IMG/VR virus record: IMGVR_UViG_3300024059_000014
Location: 1-37,642 of that record
Direction: 5' to 3' (one strand)
DNA: 37,642 nt
From: a virus
The position numbers were made by a program, and so were the translations under genes. Positions within the stretch are counted from its first letter, which is position 1. The number at the start of each line of letters is the position of its first letter. Below the pieces are notes generated by a model. It saw only the letters and a program-made list of their open reading frames with translations. It was not told the origin of the DNA and searched no databases. This document shows, in pieces, positions 21,454 through 29,423 of the stretch.

Positions 21454-21878
21454 CTAACAAAGTAAACGAAATGGTACTAGGTTTTGCAGCAGTATTCCTT
21501 TTTTCTCTGGTTTCTATCGGAGCCAAAGCAGAAACTGTTATCAACTACGACGACGGATCTACGTACACCCTAGAGGAAAACCAAGAGATTTACATCAGTA
21601 CGCCTAGTAGCTCCCTGTTCAAGCGACAACTGATGGGTAACAAAGACACGTTCTTTCGTGTACAAAAGCCGTGGACTAAGCGTGACTACGTAGAACAACC
21701 ACAAGATCCCTTTGCTGTAGGATCACATGAGTGGTGTAAGACTTACGTACCGTGGAGCGAAGGTTTGACGTTTGACATGATTACTTGGAGACGTTTCTGT
21801 GATACCGACAACGATGGTAAGTACGGCTGCGGTGACGAGACTTTTGATAACTCAGAAGACGCTGGAGTTTGTAACTAA
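21450..21878 (+). CDS. Exported cysteine protein with DxDxDG motif, 142 aa
   Basis: Signal peptide: hydrophobic core at about residues 8-24 and cleavage motif AKA-E after Ala27. The mature part has four Cys and ends with CDTDNDGKYGCGDETF, whose D-T-D-N-D-G core resembles EF-hand/dockerin calcium loops. Conserved-looking aromatic segment HEWCKTYVPWSEGLTFDMIT. It is therefore probably periplasmic or outer-surface during infection and could affect envelope, superinfection or lysis. Coupled to glutaredoxin by ATGA. I recall similar proteins in marine phages without a known function. Confidence 0.7.
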   Translation: MTNKVNEMVLGFAAVFLFSLVSIGAKAETVINYDDGSTYTLEENQEIYISTPSSSLFKRQLMGNKDTFFRVQKPWTKRDYVEQPQDPFAVGSHEWCKTYVPWSEGLTFDMITWRRFCDTDNDGKYGCGDETFDNSEDAGVCN

Positions 21879-21883
21879 ACCAA

Positions 21884-23134
21884 GTGACTGACCTAAACGT
21901 ACAACTGTTGCCGTGGCAGCAGGAAGTCTACTCTGACCCTACTAGGTTCAAGGTAGTAGCCGCAGGACGGAGAACAGGGAAGTCCCGTCTTGCTGCTTGG
22001 ATGTTAATCATTAATGCTCTACAGACCGATAGGGGTCAAGTTTTTTACGTTGCGCCTACGCAGGGCCAAGCAAGAGACATCATGTGGCAAACCCTGCTAG
22101 AGCTAGGACACCCTGTTATCTCAGGTTCGCACATAAACAACCTACAGATCAAGCTGGTCAACGGGGCCATGATTAGTCTCAAGGGGGCCGATAGGCCTGA
22201 GACAATGCGTGGTGTGTCCTTGAAGTTTCTCGTGATGGACGAGTACGCAGACATGAAGCCTGACGTATGGGAACAGATACTTCGTCCAGCACTAGCAGAC
22301 CAAAAAGGTTCTGCGATGTTCATAGGTACGCCTATGGGACGTAATCACTTCTACGAGTTGTACAAGTACGCGGAGCTAGGCGACGATGAAACTTACCGGG
22401 GCTGGCATTTCACCAGCTACGACAACCCTCTGTTGGACCCGTCTGAAATCGACATGGCGAAGAAATCAATGTCGAGTTACGCCTTTAGACAAGAGTTCAT
22501 GGCCTCATTTGAAGCCAGAGGCTCAGAGATGTTCAGAGAAGATTGGGTACAGTTCGGAGAAGAGCCGGAGGTTGGAGATTACTACATAGCTGTTGACTTA
22601 GCTGGCTTTGAGGAAGTAAACAAGAAACGGACGAAGAACTCTAAACTAGATGAAACCGCAATCGCTGTTGTTAAAGTTAATCCTGATGGTTGGTACGTTG
22701 ATAACATTATATATGGGCGGTGGAGCCTTGACGAGACTGCCACCAAGATATTTCAGGCCGTCAGAGATTACCGTCCTATCAGCGTTGGTATTGAACGAGG
22801 AATCGCAAAGCAGGCTGTAATGTCGCCTCTGATGGACCTACAGAAGCGCTACGGGACGTTCTTCAGAGTCGAGGAGTTAACCCACGGTAACAAGAAGAAG
22901 ACTGACAGGGTAATGTGGGCGCTGCAAGGACGCTTTGAGAACGGCTACGTAACACTGAGTAAAGGCGAGTGGAACTCTAGGTTCTTGGACCAACTGTTCC
23001 AGTTTCCAGATCCTCTGACCCACGATGACTTGATTGACGCTTTGGCTTACGTAGATCAGTTAGCACAAGTAGCGTACCACTACGATTTTGAAATAGACGA
23101 CCACGAACTACTAGATGTAGTAGCAGGATACTAA
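21884..23134 (+). CDS. terL: Terminase large subunit, 416 aa
   Basis: Packages DNA into proheads by ATP hydrolysis and cuts genome ends. Walker A AGRRTGKS (27-34), Walker B FLVMDE (Asp119, Glu120), coupling motif-like GTPMG (148-152). RNase H-fold nuclease acids: IAVDLAG (Asp238), GIERG (Glu304) and HDDLIDALAY (Asp381/382, Asp385). GTG start at 21884 lies five bases after the exported-protein stop and has no good ribosome site, so translation may depend on the upstream gene. Followed one base later by a tiny membrane gene. Confidence 0.93.
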   Translation: MTDLNVQLLPWQQEVYSDPTRFKVVAAGRRTGKSRLAAWMLIINALQTDRGQVFYVAPTQGQARDIMWQTLLELGHPVISGSHINNLQIKLVNGAMISLKGADRPETMRGVSLKFLVMDEYADMKPDVWEQILRPALADQKGSAMFIGTPMGRNHFYELYKYAELGDDETYRGWHFTSYDNPLLDPSEIDMAKKSMSSYAFRQEFMASFEARGSEMFREDWVQFGEEPEVGDYYIAVDLAGFEEVNKKRTKNSKLDETAIAVVKVNPDGWYVDNIIYGRWSLDETATKIFQAVRDYRPISVGIERGIAKQAVMSPLMDLQKRYGTFFRVEELTHGNKKKTDRVMWALQGRFENGYVTLSKGEWNSRFLDQLFQFPDPLTHDDLIDALAYVDQLAQVAYHYDFEIDDHELLDVVAGY

Positions 23135-23135
23135 A

Positions 23136-23234
23136 GTGAATCACAGAGTTTTTAGACGGTTTAACACATATGGCATCTACGCTATTTCTGCCGTAGTGTT
23201 TTTTACACTTGGTTACAGCGTAGCAATACTTTAA
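23136..23234 (+). CDS. Tiny membrane protein, 32 aa
   Basis: GTG at 23136 one base after the terminase stop, with AGGA about nine bases upstream; stop TAA at 23232-23234, eleven bases before the portal ATG. Basic N-terminus (NHRVFRRFNTYG) then a hydrophobic helix of about 18 residues (IYAISAVVFFTLGYSVAIL) reaching the C-terminus, predicted cytoplasm-in orientation. It fills the only gap between terminase and portal. Function unknown. Confidence 0.5.
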   Translation: MNHRVFRRFNTYGIYAISAVVFFTLGYSVAIL

Positions 23235-23244
23235 GGAAAGTACT

Positions 23245-25314
23245 ATGGCAGAAGATATCTATAGCCCAGACCCTCTGATGATTGAAGAGTCTCTGGAAGA
23301 GTGGGTGATGACCAAGTGTGAAAACTGGCGTGACCACTACGAGTCAAATTACGAAGCAAAGTTTGAAGAGTACTACAGGCTCTGGAGGGGACAGTGGGAT
23401 CCTACGGATTCTCAGAGAGGATCAGAGCGTTCCAGAATCATATCTCCTGCGCTACAACAGGCCGTAGAGTCTAACGTAGCAGAACTAGAGGAAGCCACGT
23501 TTGGTAGAGGTAAGTGGTTTGATATTTCTGATGATGTTAATGACAAAGACCGACAGGACGTACAGTACCTGCGTAACAAGCTAACAGAAGACTTTGAGAA
23601 GTGTAAAGTACGTAAGGCTGTTGCAGAGTGCTTGATTAACTCCGCTGTGTTTGGTACAGGCATGGGAGAGGTAGTTCTTGAGGAGATCAAGGAGATGGCT
23701 CCTGCTACTCAGCCTATCATGGGTGGGGACTTAACTGCCGTAGGCGTCAACATTACTGACAGAGTGGTAGTTAAGCTGAAGCCCGTGTTACCTCAGAACT
23801 TCCTCATAGACCCTGTAGCAACGACTGTAGAAGACGCTATGGGTGTGGCTATTGATGAGTTTGTGTCTAAGCACAGCATAGAAATGCTACAGGAGCAAGG
23901 CGTATACAAAGACGCTTACATTGAGTCTGCCGCGCCTGACACAGACCTAGAGCCTGACCAAGACCTCACGATCTACAACGACGACAAGGTACGCCTGACG
24001 AAGTACTACGGACTCGTACCTCGTGAGTTGCTTGAGGCTGAGGACGTAGAAGTAGAGTCAGAGTCTATGTACGTCGAAGCTATCGTAGTTATAGCTAACG
24101 GTGGCACACTACTAAAGGCTGAAGCTAATCCGTACATGATGGGTGATAGGCCTGTAGTTGCTTTTCCTTGGGACGTAGTTCCCGGAAGATTCTGGGGTCG
24201 AGGCGTATGCGAAAAAGGTTACAACTCACAGAAGGCTTTGGACACAGAGCTACGCGCACGTATTGACGCCTTGAACCTCACGATTCATCCTATGCTTGCT
24301 ATTGACGCGACACGTTTACCTCGTGGCGCTAAACCCGAAATACGTCCGGGCAAAATGATTCTAACTAACGGAGATCCTCGTGAAGTTCTACAGCCATTTA
24401 ACTTTGGACAAGTTGGTCAGATTACTTTCGCACAAGCACAAGCGCTTCAGCAGATGGTTCAGCAGTCTACAGGAGCGGTTGATTCAGCAGGAATTGCTGG
24501 CACTGTTAACGGTGAAGCTACTGCCGCTGGTATTTCTATGTCTCTTGGTGCTATTATTAAACGCCATAAGCGCACCCTGATTAACTTCCAGCAGTCGTTT
24601 CTGTTACCGTTTGTAACTAAGGCTGCACACAGGTACATGCAGTTTGATCCTGAAAACTACCCCGTAGCTGACTACAAGTTCAACGCTACGTCTACGCTAG
24701 GCATTATCGCTAGGGAATACGAGGTAACTCAGTTGGTGCAACTTCTGCAAACTATGAAGCAAGACAGTCCAATTTATCCTGTGTTGATCCAGAGCATCAT
24801 CGACAACATGAACCTGAGTAACCGTGATGAGTTGATTGCGTCTATGCAACAGGCTCAACAGCCAGATCCTCAAGCACAGCAAATGGCTCAGATGGCTCAA
24901 CAGGCACAGCTTGAGTTCCAAAAGAGTCAAACTCAGGCGTTGCAAGGTCAGGCGGCTGAATCTCAAGCTAGAGCAGCTAAGTACAACATAGAAACACAGC
25001 TTGCTCCTGAAGAACTACAGATTGAGAAAATTGAAGCAATCACCAGAAATATTAAGGAAGGAGACGCAGACGACAAAGAGTTTGAAAAACGTCTTAAGAT
25101 TGCTGAAGTAGCACTAAAAGAAAAGTCTATGAACAACCAAGAAAACAGAGGAGCAGCTTCCCGAAATGATAATGACACAAACAGAAATGAACCAATTTCT
25201 CAGCCAAATCAACGAAGCGTTCCAAGACCAGTTCAACAAATTGGAGAAGCTAGAAGCCAAGGTGGTGGCCCTAGAGGACCAAATGTCGGACCTGCGCCAG
25301 AAAGAGGACTCTAA
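23245..25314 (+). CDS. Portal (head-tail connector) protein, 689 aa
   Basis: Forms the dodecameric ring through which DNA enters and leaves. ATG with AAGGAAAG about six bases upstream. Size and order fit the P22/T7-like large portals: an N-terminal acidic/aromatic region (EEWVMTKCENWRDHY), RSRIISPALQQAVESNVAE near residue 70, a wing region, the core at about 330-430 (GRFWGRGVCEKGYNSQKALD, then RPGKMILTNGDP) and a Gln-rich C-terminal barrel/crown from about 530. The last 50 residues are Asn/Pro/Gly/Arg low complexity, and the DNA there also encodes a coiled-coil protein in another frame. Located directly after terminase. Confidence 0.9.
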   Translation: MAEDIYSPDPLMIEESLEEWVMTKCENWRDHYESNYEAKFEEYYRLWRGQWDPTDSQRGSERSRIISPALQQAVESNVAELEEATFGRGKWFDISDDVNDKDRQDVQYLRNKLTEDFEKCKVRKAVAECLINSAVFGTGMGEVVLEEIKEMAPATQPIMGGDLTAVGVNITDRVVVKLKPVLPQNFLIDPVATTVEDAMGVAIDEFVSKHSIEMLQEQGVYKDAYIESAAPDTDLEPDQDLTIYNDDKVRLTKYYGLVPRELLEAEDVEVESESMYVEAIVVIANGGTLLKAEANPYMMGDRPVVAFPWDVVPGRFWGRGVCEKGYNSQKALDTELRARIDALNLTIHPMLAIDATRLPRGAKPEIRPGKMILTNGDPREVLQPFNFGQVGQITFAQAQALQQMVQQSTGAVDSAGIAGTVNGEATAAGISMSLGAIIKRHKRTLINFQQSFLLPFVTKAAHRYMQFDPENYPVADYKFNATSTLGIIAREYEVTQLVQLLQTMKQDSPIYPVLIQSIIDNMNLSNRDELIASMQQAQQPDPQAQQMAQMAQQAQLEFQKSQTQALQGQAAESQARAAKYNIETQLAPEELQIEKIEAITRNIKEGDADDKEFEKRLKIAEVALKEKSMNNQENRGAASRNDNDTNRNEPISQPNQRSVPRPVQQIGEARSQGGGPRGPNVGPAPERGL

Positions 25315-25390
25315 CAGTGCCAAAGGAAAAAGACCCAAGACTAGCAAGAGTAGGAGTGGCGGGTTACAACAAACCAAAGAGGACGCCTAG
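25166..25390 (+). CDS. Coiled-coil protein overlapping the portal 3' end, 72-74 aa
   Basis: ATG at 25166 or, in frame, 25172. It lies for 149 bases inside the portal gene in another frame and for 74 bases inside the next gene. Despite the overlap, the product has a convincing heptad pattern (FLSQINEAFQDQFNKLEKLE, then VALEDQMSDLRQKE) followed by a basic tail (KGKRPKTSKSRSG). In the same region the portal frame encodes low-complexity residues, which suggests selection mainly on the coiled-coil frame. GGAG is about 12 bases upstream. A scaffold-like or portal-associated partner is plausible. Confidence 0.6.
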   Translation: MIMTQTEMNQFLSQINEAFQDQFNKLEKLEAKVVALEDQMSDLRQKEDSNSAKGKRPKTSKSRSGGLQQTKEDA

Positions 25391-25604
25391 TCACCCCACT
25401 AAGTCACACGTAGTTGTGGCTAAATGTGACGACGGTAAAGTTAAGACTATCCGGTTTGGACAACAAGGAGTATCAGGTGCTGGCAAGAGTCCTAAGACTG
25501 CTAAGGAGAAAGCGAGGCGTAAGTCCTTTAAGTCTCGTCACGCTAAAAATATAGCCAAAGGGAAGTGTTCTGCGGCTTATTGGGCAAACAAGGTGAAATG
25601 GTGA
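25317..25604 (+). CDS. Small basic conserved-type protein, 95 aa
   Basis: GTG at 25317 two bases after the portal stop, with AGAGGA about nine bases upstream. Strongly basic: PKEKDPRLARVGVAGYNKPK, then KTIRFGQQGVSGAGKSPKTA and RRKSFKSRHAKNIAKGK, ending SAAYWANKVKW. I recall close relatives in many marine cyanophage-type genomes next to the portal (DUF5872-like; name from memory). Likely nucleic-acid binding or head-associated. The overlapping coiled-coil gene ends inside it. Confidence 0.75.
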   Translation: MPKEKDPRLARVGVAGYNKPKRTPSHPTKSHVVVAKCDDGKVKTIRFGQQGVSGAGKSPKTAKEKARRKSFKSRHAKNIAKGKCSAAYWANKVKW

Positions 25605-25614
25605 GGAGATAGCT

Positions 25615-25692
25615 ATGCCAAAAGGAAAAGGAACATACGGAAGTACAATAGGAAGACCACCTAAAAAGAAAAAGAAGAAGGTTAAGAAATAA
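25615..25692 (+). CDS. Lys-rich micropeptide, 25 aa
   Basis: ATG at 25615 with GAGGAG seven bases upstream; stop TAA overlaps the next ATG (TAATG). Starts MPKGKGTYGSTIGRPP and ends in a run of lysines broken by one valine. The reading is supported by its site, the coupling on the right side and the similar MPxG opening of its neighbours. Probably nucleic-acid binding by charge. Confidence 0.55.
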   Translation: MPKGKGTYGSTIGRPPKKKKKKVKK

Positions 25693-25838
25693 TGCCTAGA
25701 GGACTATATGCTAATATCCACGCCAAGCGTAAGCGTATCAAGGCTGGATCAGGTGAAACTATGCGTAAACCGGGATCAAAAGGAGCTCCTAAGGCCTCTG
25801 CCTTTAAAAAAGCTAAGAAAACTGCCAAGAAACGGTAA
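25692..25838 (+). CDS. Basic small protein starting MPRGLYANIHAKRKR, 48 aa
   Basis: ATG at 25692 shares bases with the previous stop; TAA at 25836-25838 is immediately followed by the second promoter repeat. Contents: MPRGLYANIHAKRKRI, AGSGETMRKPGSKGAP and a Lys/Ala tail. This type (MPxGLYANI...KRKRI..GSGE.MRKPGSKGAP) is one I recall as a widespread marine phage protein of unknown function. Very basic; probably binds nucleic acid or ribosomes. Confidence 0.72.
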   Translation: MPRGLYANIHAKRKRIKAGSGETMRKPGSKGAPKASAFKKAKKTAKKR

Positions 25839-25839
25839 A

Positions 25840-25889
25840 ATTTACATAAAATAAAGCTTGACTTTTGAGTAAAAGTATGGTATAATATA
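25840..25889 (+). repeat. 50-bp exact direct repeat, copy 2 (contains a promoter)
   Basis: Identical to 19812-19861 over all 50 bases. It starts one base after the stop of the preceding gene. Flanking bases differ on both sides from the first copy. Confidence 0.95.
25858..25886 (+). promoter_or_regulatory. Sigma-70 promoter for the head-assembly genes (P2)
   Basis: TTGACT at 25858-25863, 17-base spacer, TATAAT at 25881-25886, with the same A/T-rich upstream stretch as P1. A start near 25893 gives a leader of about 50 bases before the 82 aa gene. It would boost scaffold and capsid expression, ending at the terminator after the capsid gene. Confidence 0.88.
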
Positions 25890-25940
25890 GGTGTACTTAG
25901 GTACACTTAATACAACAGAGACAACCCAAGAGGCCTCAAG

Positions 25941-26189
25941 ATGGATCAAGAAACACAGCAGTACTACGACGCATACTTTAGTCTTTTTATTACTGATGGC
26001 TGGAAGCAACTTGTGCAAGACTTTGGTAACAATGCTTTACAGATTAACAGTATAGAAGCAGCTAAAGATGCTAACGATATGTTCTTCCGTAAGGGACAAC
26101 TAAACATATTAGCCCACTTAATCAACATGGAAACTATCGTTAAAACTAACTACGAAGAGGCCTCTAAGCCTCCAGAAGAAGATGATTAA
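25941..26189 (+). CDS. Small acidic unknown protein, 82 aa
   Basis: First gene after P2; AGAGG lies about eight bases before the ATG. Starts MDQETQQYYDAYFSLFITDG and is helical and acidic, with NDMFFRKGQLNILAHLI in the middle and an EEASKPPEEDD tail. I recall this type upstream of scaffold in marine podoviruses without function. Overlaps the next ATG by eight bases. Head assembly role is possible. Confidence 0.65.
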   Translation: MDQETQQYYDAYFSLFITDGWKQLVQDFGNNALQINSIEAAKDANDMFFRKGQLNILAHLINMETIVKTNYEEASKPPEEDD

Positions 26190-26406
26190 AGTATTTGACT
26201 TTCGTTGTACTAACGGACATACCTTTGAAGAATTTGTAGAGTCAGGTACTACATCCAGTAGGTGCGGATGTGGTGCTAACGCTACAAAGATTGTATCAGC
26301 AACTCAACACATACTTGACGGTTCCTCTGGGGATTTCCCCGGTAGGCACATGAAATGGATACGTGAACACGAGAAGGCTGGGCAAACCACGCGGGAAACC
26401 TCATAG
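26182..26406 (+). CDS. FmdB-like zinc-ribbon protein, 74 aa
   Basis: Starts MIKVFDFRCTNGHTFEEFV: first metal pair Cys9/His13 region, second pair in SRCGCGANA, the arrangement of small FmdB-type zinc ribbons. The C-terminal half is basic and ends KAGQTTRETS. ATG overlaps the previous stop (ATGATTAA). Probably a small regulatory or assembly factor; its place just before scaffold and capsid recurs in marine phages as I recall. Confidence 0.7.
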   Translation: MIKVFDFRCTNGHTFEEFVESGTTSSRCGCGANATKIVSATQHILDGSSGDFPGRHMKWIREHEKAGQTTRETS

Positions 26407-26465
26407 GCTAACTCCCATTTAATCCTCCATAACCTAATAAAAACAATAGGCGGGGTAAGTTTAGA

Positions 26466-27269
26466 ATGTCACGAGCAACACTAATTGATGAGCGTAAGGA
26501 AGAAGAATTAGAAGCAGCAGACCAACTCGACACACGAGATACTGTAGAGACTCCTGAAGAGGAACAACCTCAGCAGCCCGAAGTTCCAGAAAAGTACCAC
26601 GGTAAATCTGTTGAAGACCTCGTACAGATGCACCAAGAGCTTGAGAAGTTTTCAGGTAAACAGAGTACGGAAGTTGGCGAGTTACGTAAAGTTGTTGATG
26701 ATTACATCCAAACACAACTCTCAACCCAACAAGCACCTCAACAACAGCAACAACAAGATGATAACGATGACGATGTAGATTTCTTTGTCGATCCTAAGAC
26801 CGCTGTTAGTAGAGCTATAGACAACCACCCTAAGATCAAAGAAGCACAGGCTTACACACAACAGTACAAACAACAGGCTACTCTTGCACAACTCAAGTCC
26901 TCTCATCCTGAGATGGAACAGATACTGCAAGACCCTAAGTTTGCTGAGTGGATCAAAGGGTCAAAAGTCCGAACACAGTTGTTTGTTCAGGCTGACCAAG
27001 CATACGATTACGACGCTGCACACGAACTATTTAGTCTCTGGAAAGACAGGAACCAAGTAGTTCAACAGACTGCGCAAGCAGAACGAGCAGCCCGTAAGAG
27101 TCAGGTAAAGTCAGCTAACACAGGCAACGCTCGCGGAACAGCAGAAGGATCTCGTCGTAAAGTTTATCGTCGTGCTGACATTATTAAACTTATGAGAACC
27201 GACCCAGAACGCTATCAGTCCATGTCGGACGAATTACTCAAAGCGTATTCAGAGGGTCGGGTCCGATAG
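26466..27269 (+). CDS. Capsid assembly scaffold protein, 267 aa
   Basis: Internal protein guiding capsid assembly, normally expelled or cleaved. Evidence: directly before the major capsid gene, highly charged and Gln-rich, no hydrophobic core, long predicted helices (YHGKSVEDLVQMHQELEKF, AHELFSLWKDRNQVVQQ), a poly-Gln then poly-Asp patch near residues 95-105 and a basic C-terminal segment (RRKVYRRADIIKLMRTDPER), the usual capsid-binding end. Length is similar to T7 gp9 (307). Confidence 0.85.
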   Translation: MSRATLIDERKEEELEAADQLDTRDTVETPEEEQPQQPEVPEKYHGKSVEDLVQMHQELEKFSGKQSTEVGELRKVVDDYIQTQLSTQQAPQQQQQQDDNDDDVDFFVDPKTAVSRAIDNHPKIKEAQAYTQQYKQQATLAQLKSSHPEMEQILQDPKFAEWIKGSKVRTQLFVQADQAYDYDAAHELFSLWKDRNQVVQQTAQAERAARKSQVKSANTGNARGTAEGSRRKVYRRADIIKLMRTDPERYQSMSDELLKAYSEGRVR

Positions 27270-27286
27270 CCTAAAGGAGAATTACA

Positions 27287-28279
27287 ATGGCTAGTGAAAC
27301 CTCTGGTACTTACTTTACAGCTAATGCTGTAGTAGACAAAACTGCTGCTGGGACTTTTATCCCAGAAATCTGGAGCGATGAAGTAATCGCTGCTTACCAA
27401 AAGAACCTGAAGATGGCTCCTCTTGTCAAGCGTCTCGCTATGTCTGGCAAGAAAGGTGATGTTATTCACATCCCTAAGCCCATTCGTGGTGCTGCATCTG
27501 CTAAGGCAGAAGCTGTAGCAGTTACGATTCAGGCTAACCTAGAAACTGAGTTGCAAGTAACTGTTGACCGTCACTTTGAGTACTCACGTTTGATTGAGGA
27601 CATCGTAGAAGTACAGGCTCTGTCTTCTCTGCGACAGTTCTACACCGAAGACGCTGGCTACCAGCTTGCTCTGAAGGTAGACACTGACCTCATCAACGCT
27701 GCTACTGGCTTTGGCGACGGCACTCGTACTCAGACTCCTGCTGCTACTGGTGCTAACTGGGTAAACAGCAACAGCTACTACTTTAACTCTACTGCTGGTC
27801 TTGCTGCCTATGCAGTGGATACTGTAGCTACAGGCGACAACTTTACGGATCTTGGATTCCGCGAAGCTATCAAGCTGATGGATGACGCTGACGTACCTAT
27901 GGATGGACGAGTTCTCGTTATTCCTCCTGCGTCACGTAAGTCAATCATGGGCATTGAGCGTTACGTGTCTTCTGACTTTGTAGGTGGTCGTGGTGTTGAG
28001 TCAGGACTCATCGGTAACTTGTACGGTGTTGACGTATACGTTTCTAGCAACTGTCCCGTAATTGAGACAGGTGGTGAGAACGGTGCTTCAGCTCTTGATA
28101 CCCGTGGTTGCTTGTTCTTCCACAAAGACGCTCTCGTAATGGCAGAGCAAATGGCTGTACGATCTCAGACCCAGTACAAGCAAGAGTATCTTTCTACTCT
28201 GTACACGGCTGACACTCTGTACGGTGTTGAGACTTACCGTCCCGAAGCAGGATTCATCCTCGCTGTTGCTGACGAGTAA
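27287..28279 (+). CDS. Major capsid protein, 330 aa
   Basis: ATG with AAGGAG seven bases upstream, the best site in the late block, as expected for the most abundant protein. HK97-fold-type order: flexible N-arm (ETSGTYFTANAVVDKTAAG), FIPEIWSDEVIAAYQKNLKM, then the E-loop region GKKGDVIHIPKPIRG, an spine helix region around residues 105-130 and a P-domain with DGRVLVIPPASRKSI and LIGNLYGVDVYVSSNCP. Sequence class is that of podovirus capsid proteins near T7 gp10 and marine relatives. Followed directly by a terminator. Confidence 0.93.
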   Translation: MASETSGTYFTANAVVDKTAAGTFIPEIWSDEVIAAYQKNLKMAPLVKRLAMSGKKGDVIHIPKPIRGAASAKAEAVAVTIQANLETELQVTVDRHFEYSRLIEDIVEVQALSSLRQFYTEDAGYQLALKVDTDLINAATGFGDGTRTQTPAATGANWVNSNSYYFNSTAGLAAYAVDTVATGDNFTDLGFREAIKLMDDADVPMDGRVLVIPPASRKSIMGIERYVSSDFVGGRGVESGLIGNLYGVDVYVSSNCPVIETGGENGASALDTRGCLFFHKDALVMAEQMAVRSQTQYKQEYLSTLYTADTLYGVETYRPEAGFILAVADE

Positions 28280-28287
28280 AACTCTAG

Positions 28288-28310
28288 GGGGTCAGCAATG
28301 GCCCCTTTTT
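28288..28310 (+). terminator. Rho-independent terminator after the capsid gene
   Basis: Stem GGGGTC (28288-28293) with GGCCCC (28300-28305), including one G-T pair, six-base loop AGCAAT, followed by five T and a further T/C-rich run. Placed nine bases after the capsid stop, it would limit read-through from P1/P2 into tail genes and so favour capsid over tail proteins. Downstream genes must come from read-through or an unseen promoter. Confidence 0.85.
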
Positions 28311-28343
28311 CTCTTTCCTTGTTTGTTTTCTTAGGAGCAGTCT

Positions 28344-29423
28344 ATGCCTATCTTTCGGGGTGACGGTGGTTCAGGTGATGCCTCTACGGATGCGTATGCG
28401 TCACAGGTAGCACAGAACGCCCAGACTGCTACTACAAAAGCAAACGAAGCTTCTGCAAGTGCTTCTGCTGCGGCTACAAGTGCAACCAACGCTGCTGCTA
28501 GTGAAGCTGGTGTTGCGGCTGATGCTGCTGCTGCTGCAACCAGTGCATCTAATGCCAGCACTAGCGAAACTAACGCAGCGTCTAGCGCAACAGCGGCTGC
28601 ATCCAGTGCATCAGCAGCATCAACCAGTGAAACTAACGCTGGAACTAGCGAGACTAACGCAGCCAACAGTGCAACCTCTGCGTCCTCTAGCGCTACAACA
28701 GCAACAACCAAAGCGTCTGAAGCATCGACTAGCGCAACTAACGCAGTAACGTCTGAGTCTAATGCGTCTACCAGTGCATCAAATGCTGAAACGAGTGCTA
28801 CTGCTTCAGCTACTAGTGCAACCAATGCGTCAACTAGTGAAACCAACGCTGCTACCAGCGCCAGCAACGCGAGCACAAGTGAAACCAATGCCTTAGCCAG
28901 TGCTACTACAGCTACTACTAAGGCGTCTGAGGCGTCTACTAGCGCAACTAACGCAGCGTCTAGTGCGTCCAGTGCATCGTCATCAGCGTCTGCAGCGAGC
29001 ACAAGCGCAACCAACGCAGCAACGTCAGAGACTAACGCAGGTACATCTGAGACTAACGCAGCCTCTAGCGCGTCCTCAGCGTCCACCTCAGCGACGAACG
29101 CAGCTACCTCAGCCTCTAGTGCGTCTACTTCTGCAACGGCTGCACAGGCTGCTCAGACGGCTGCTGAGGCTGCTCAGGAAGCCATTGATGGGTTCTTCTT
29201 GGGAGCACAGGCGAGTAACCCTACGGTTGACTTAAACGGTAACGCAGTTACTGCTGGTGATTGGTACTTTAACACAGGTGACAACACAACACGTATCTAC
29301 GATGGATCTGCGTGGAACACGATTAACCCAGATCTCATCGGTGACACTACGCCACAGCTAGGCGGTAACTTAGACTTAAACGGTTTTGAAATAACAGGAA
29401 CTATTAATGGAGGTTCGTACTAA
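28344..29423 (+). CDS. Ala/Ser/Thr-repeat tail fibre shaft protein, 359 aa
   Basis: ATG with AGGAG about seven bases upstream. Residues about 15-275 are nearly only Ala, Ser, Thr, Asn and Glu in short imperfect repeats of the SATNAxTSETNA form, like the shaft repeats of lambda side-tail-fibre and T7-like fibres, expected to form a trimeric coiled rod. Residues about 285-359 are globular (FLGAQASNPTVDLNGNAVTA, DWYFNTGDNTTRIYDGSAW) and end GTINGGSY, which resembles the ending of the 77 aa protein at 706-939. Its stop overlaps the next ATG (TAATG), so it probably forms a fibre with the S74 protein. Confidence 0.85.
   Translation: MPIFRGDGGSGDASTDAYASQVAQNAQTATTKANEASASASAAATSATNAAASEAGVAADAAAAATSASNASTSETNAASSATAAASSASAASTSETNAGTSETNAANSATSASSSATTATTKASEASTSATNAVTSESNASTSASNAETSATASATSATNASTSETNAATSASNASTSETNALASATTATTKASEASTSATNAASSASSASSSASAASTSATNAATSETNAGTSETNAASSASSASTSATNAATSASSASTSATAAQAAQTAAEAAQEAIDGFFLGAQASNPTVDLNGNAVTAGDWYFNTGDNTTRIYDGSAWNTINPDLIGDTTPQLGGNLDLNGFEITGTINGGSY

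Noticed and set aside
28331-29086. A 251-codon leftward open frame opposite the Ala/Ser/Thr fibre gene
   Set aside because: Pure mirror of the repeated fibre codons (Ala/Val/Asp/Leu pattern). Wrong strand for the late block and no ribosome site.
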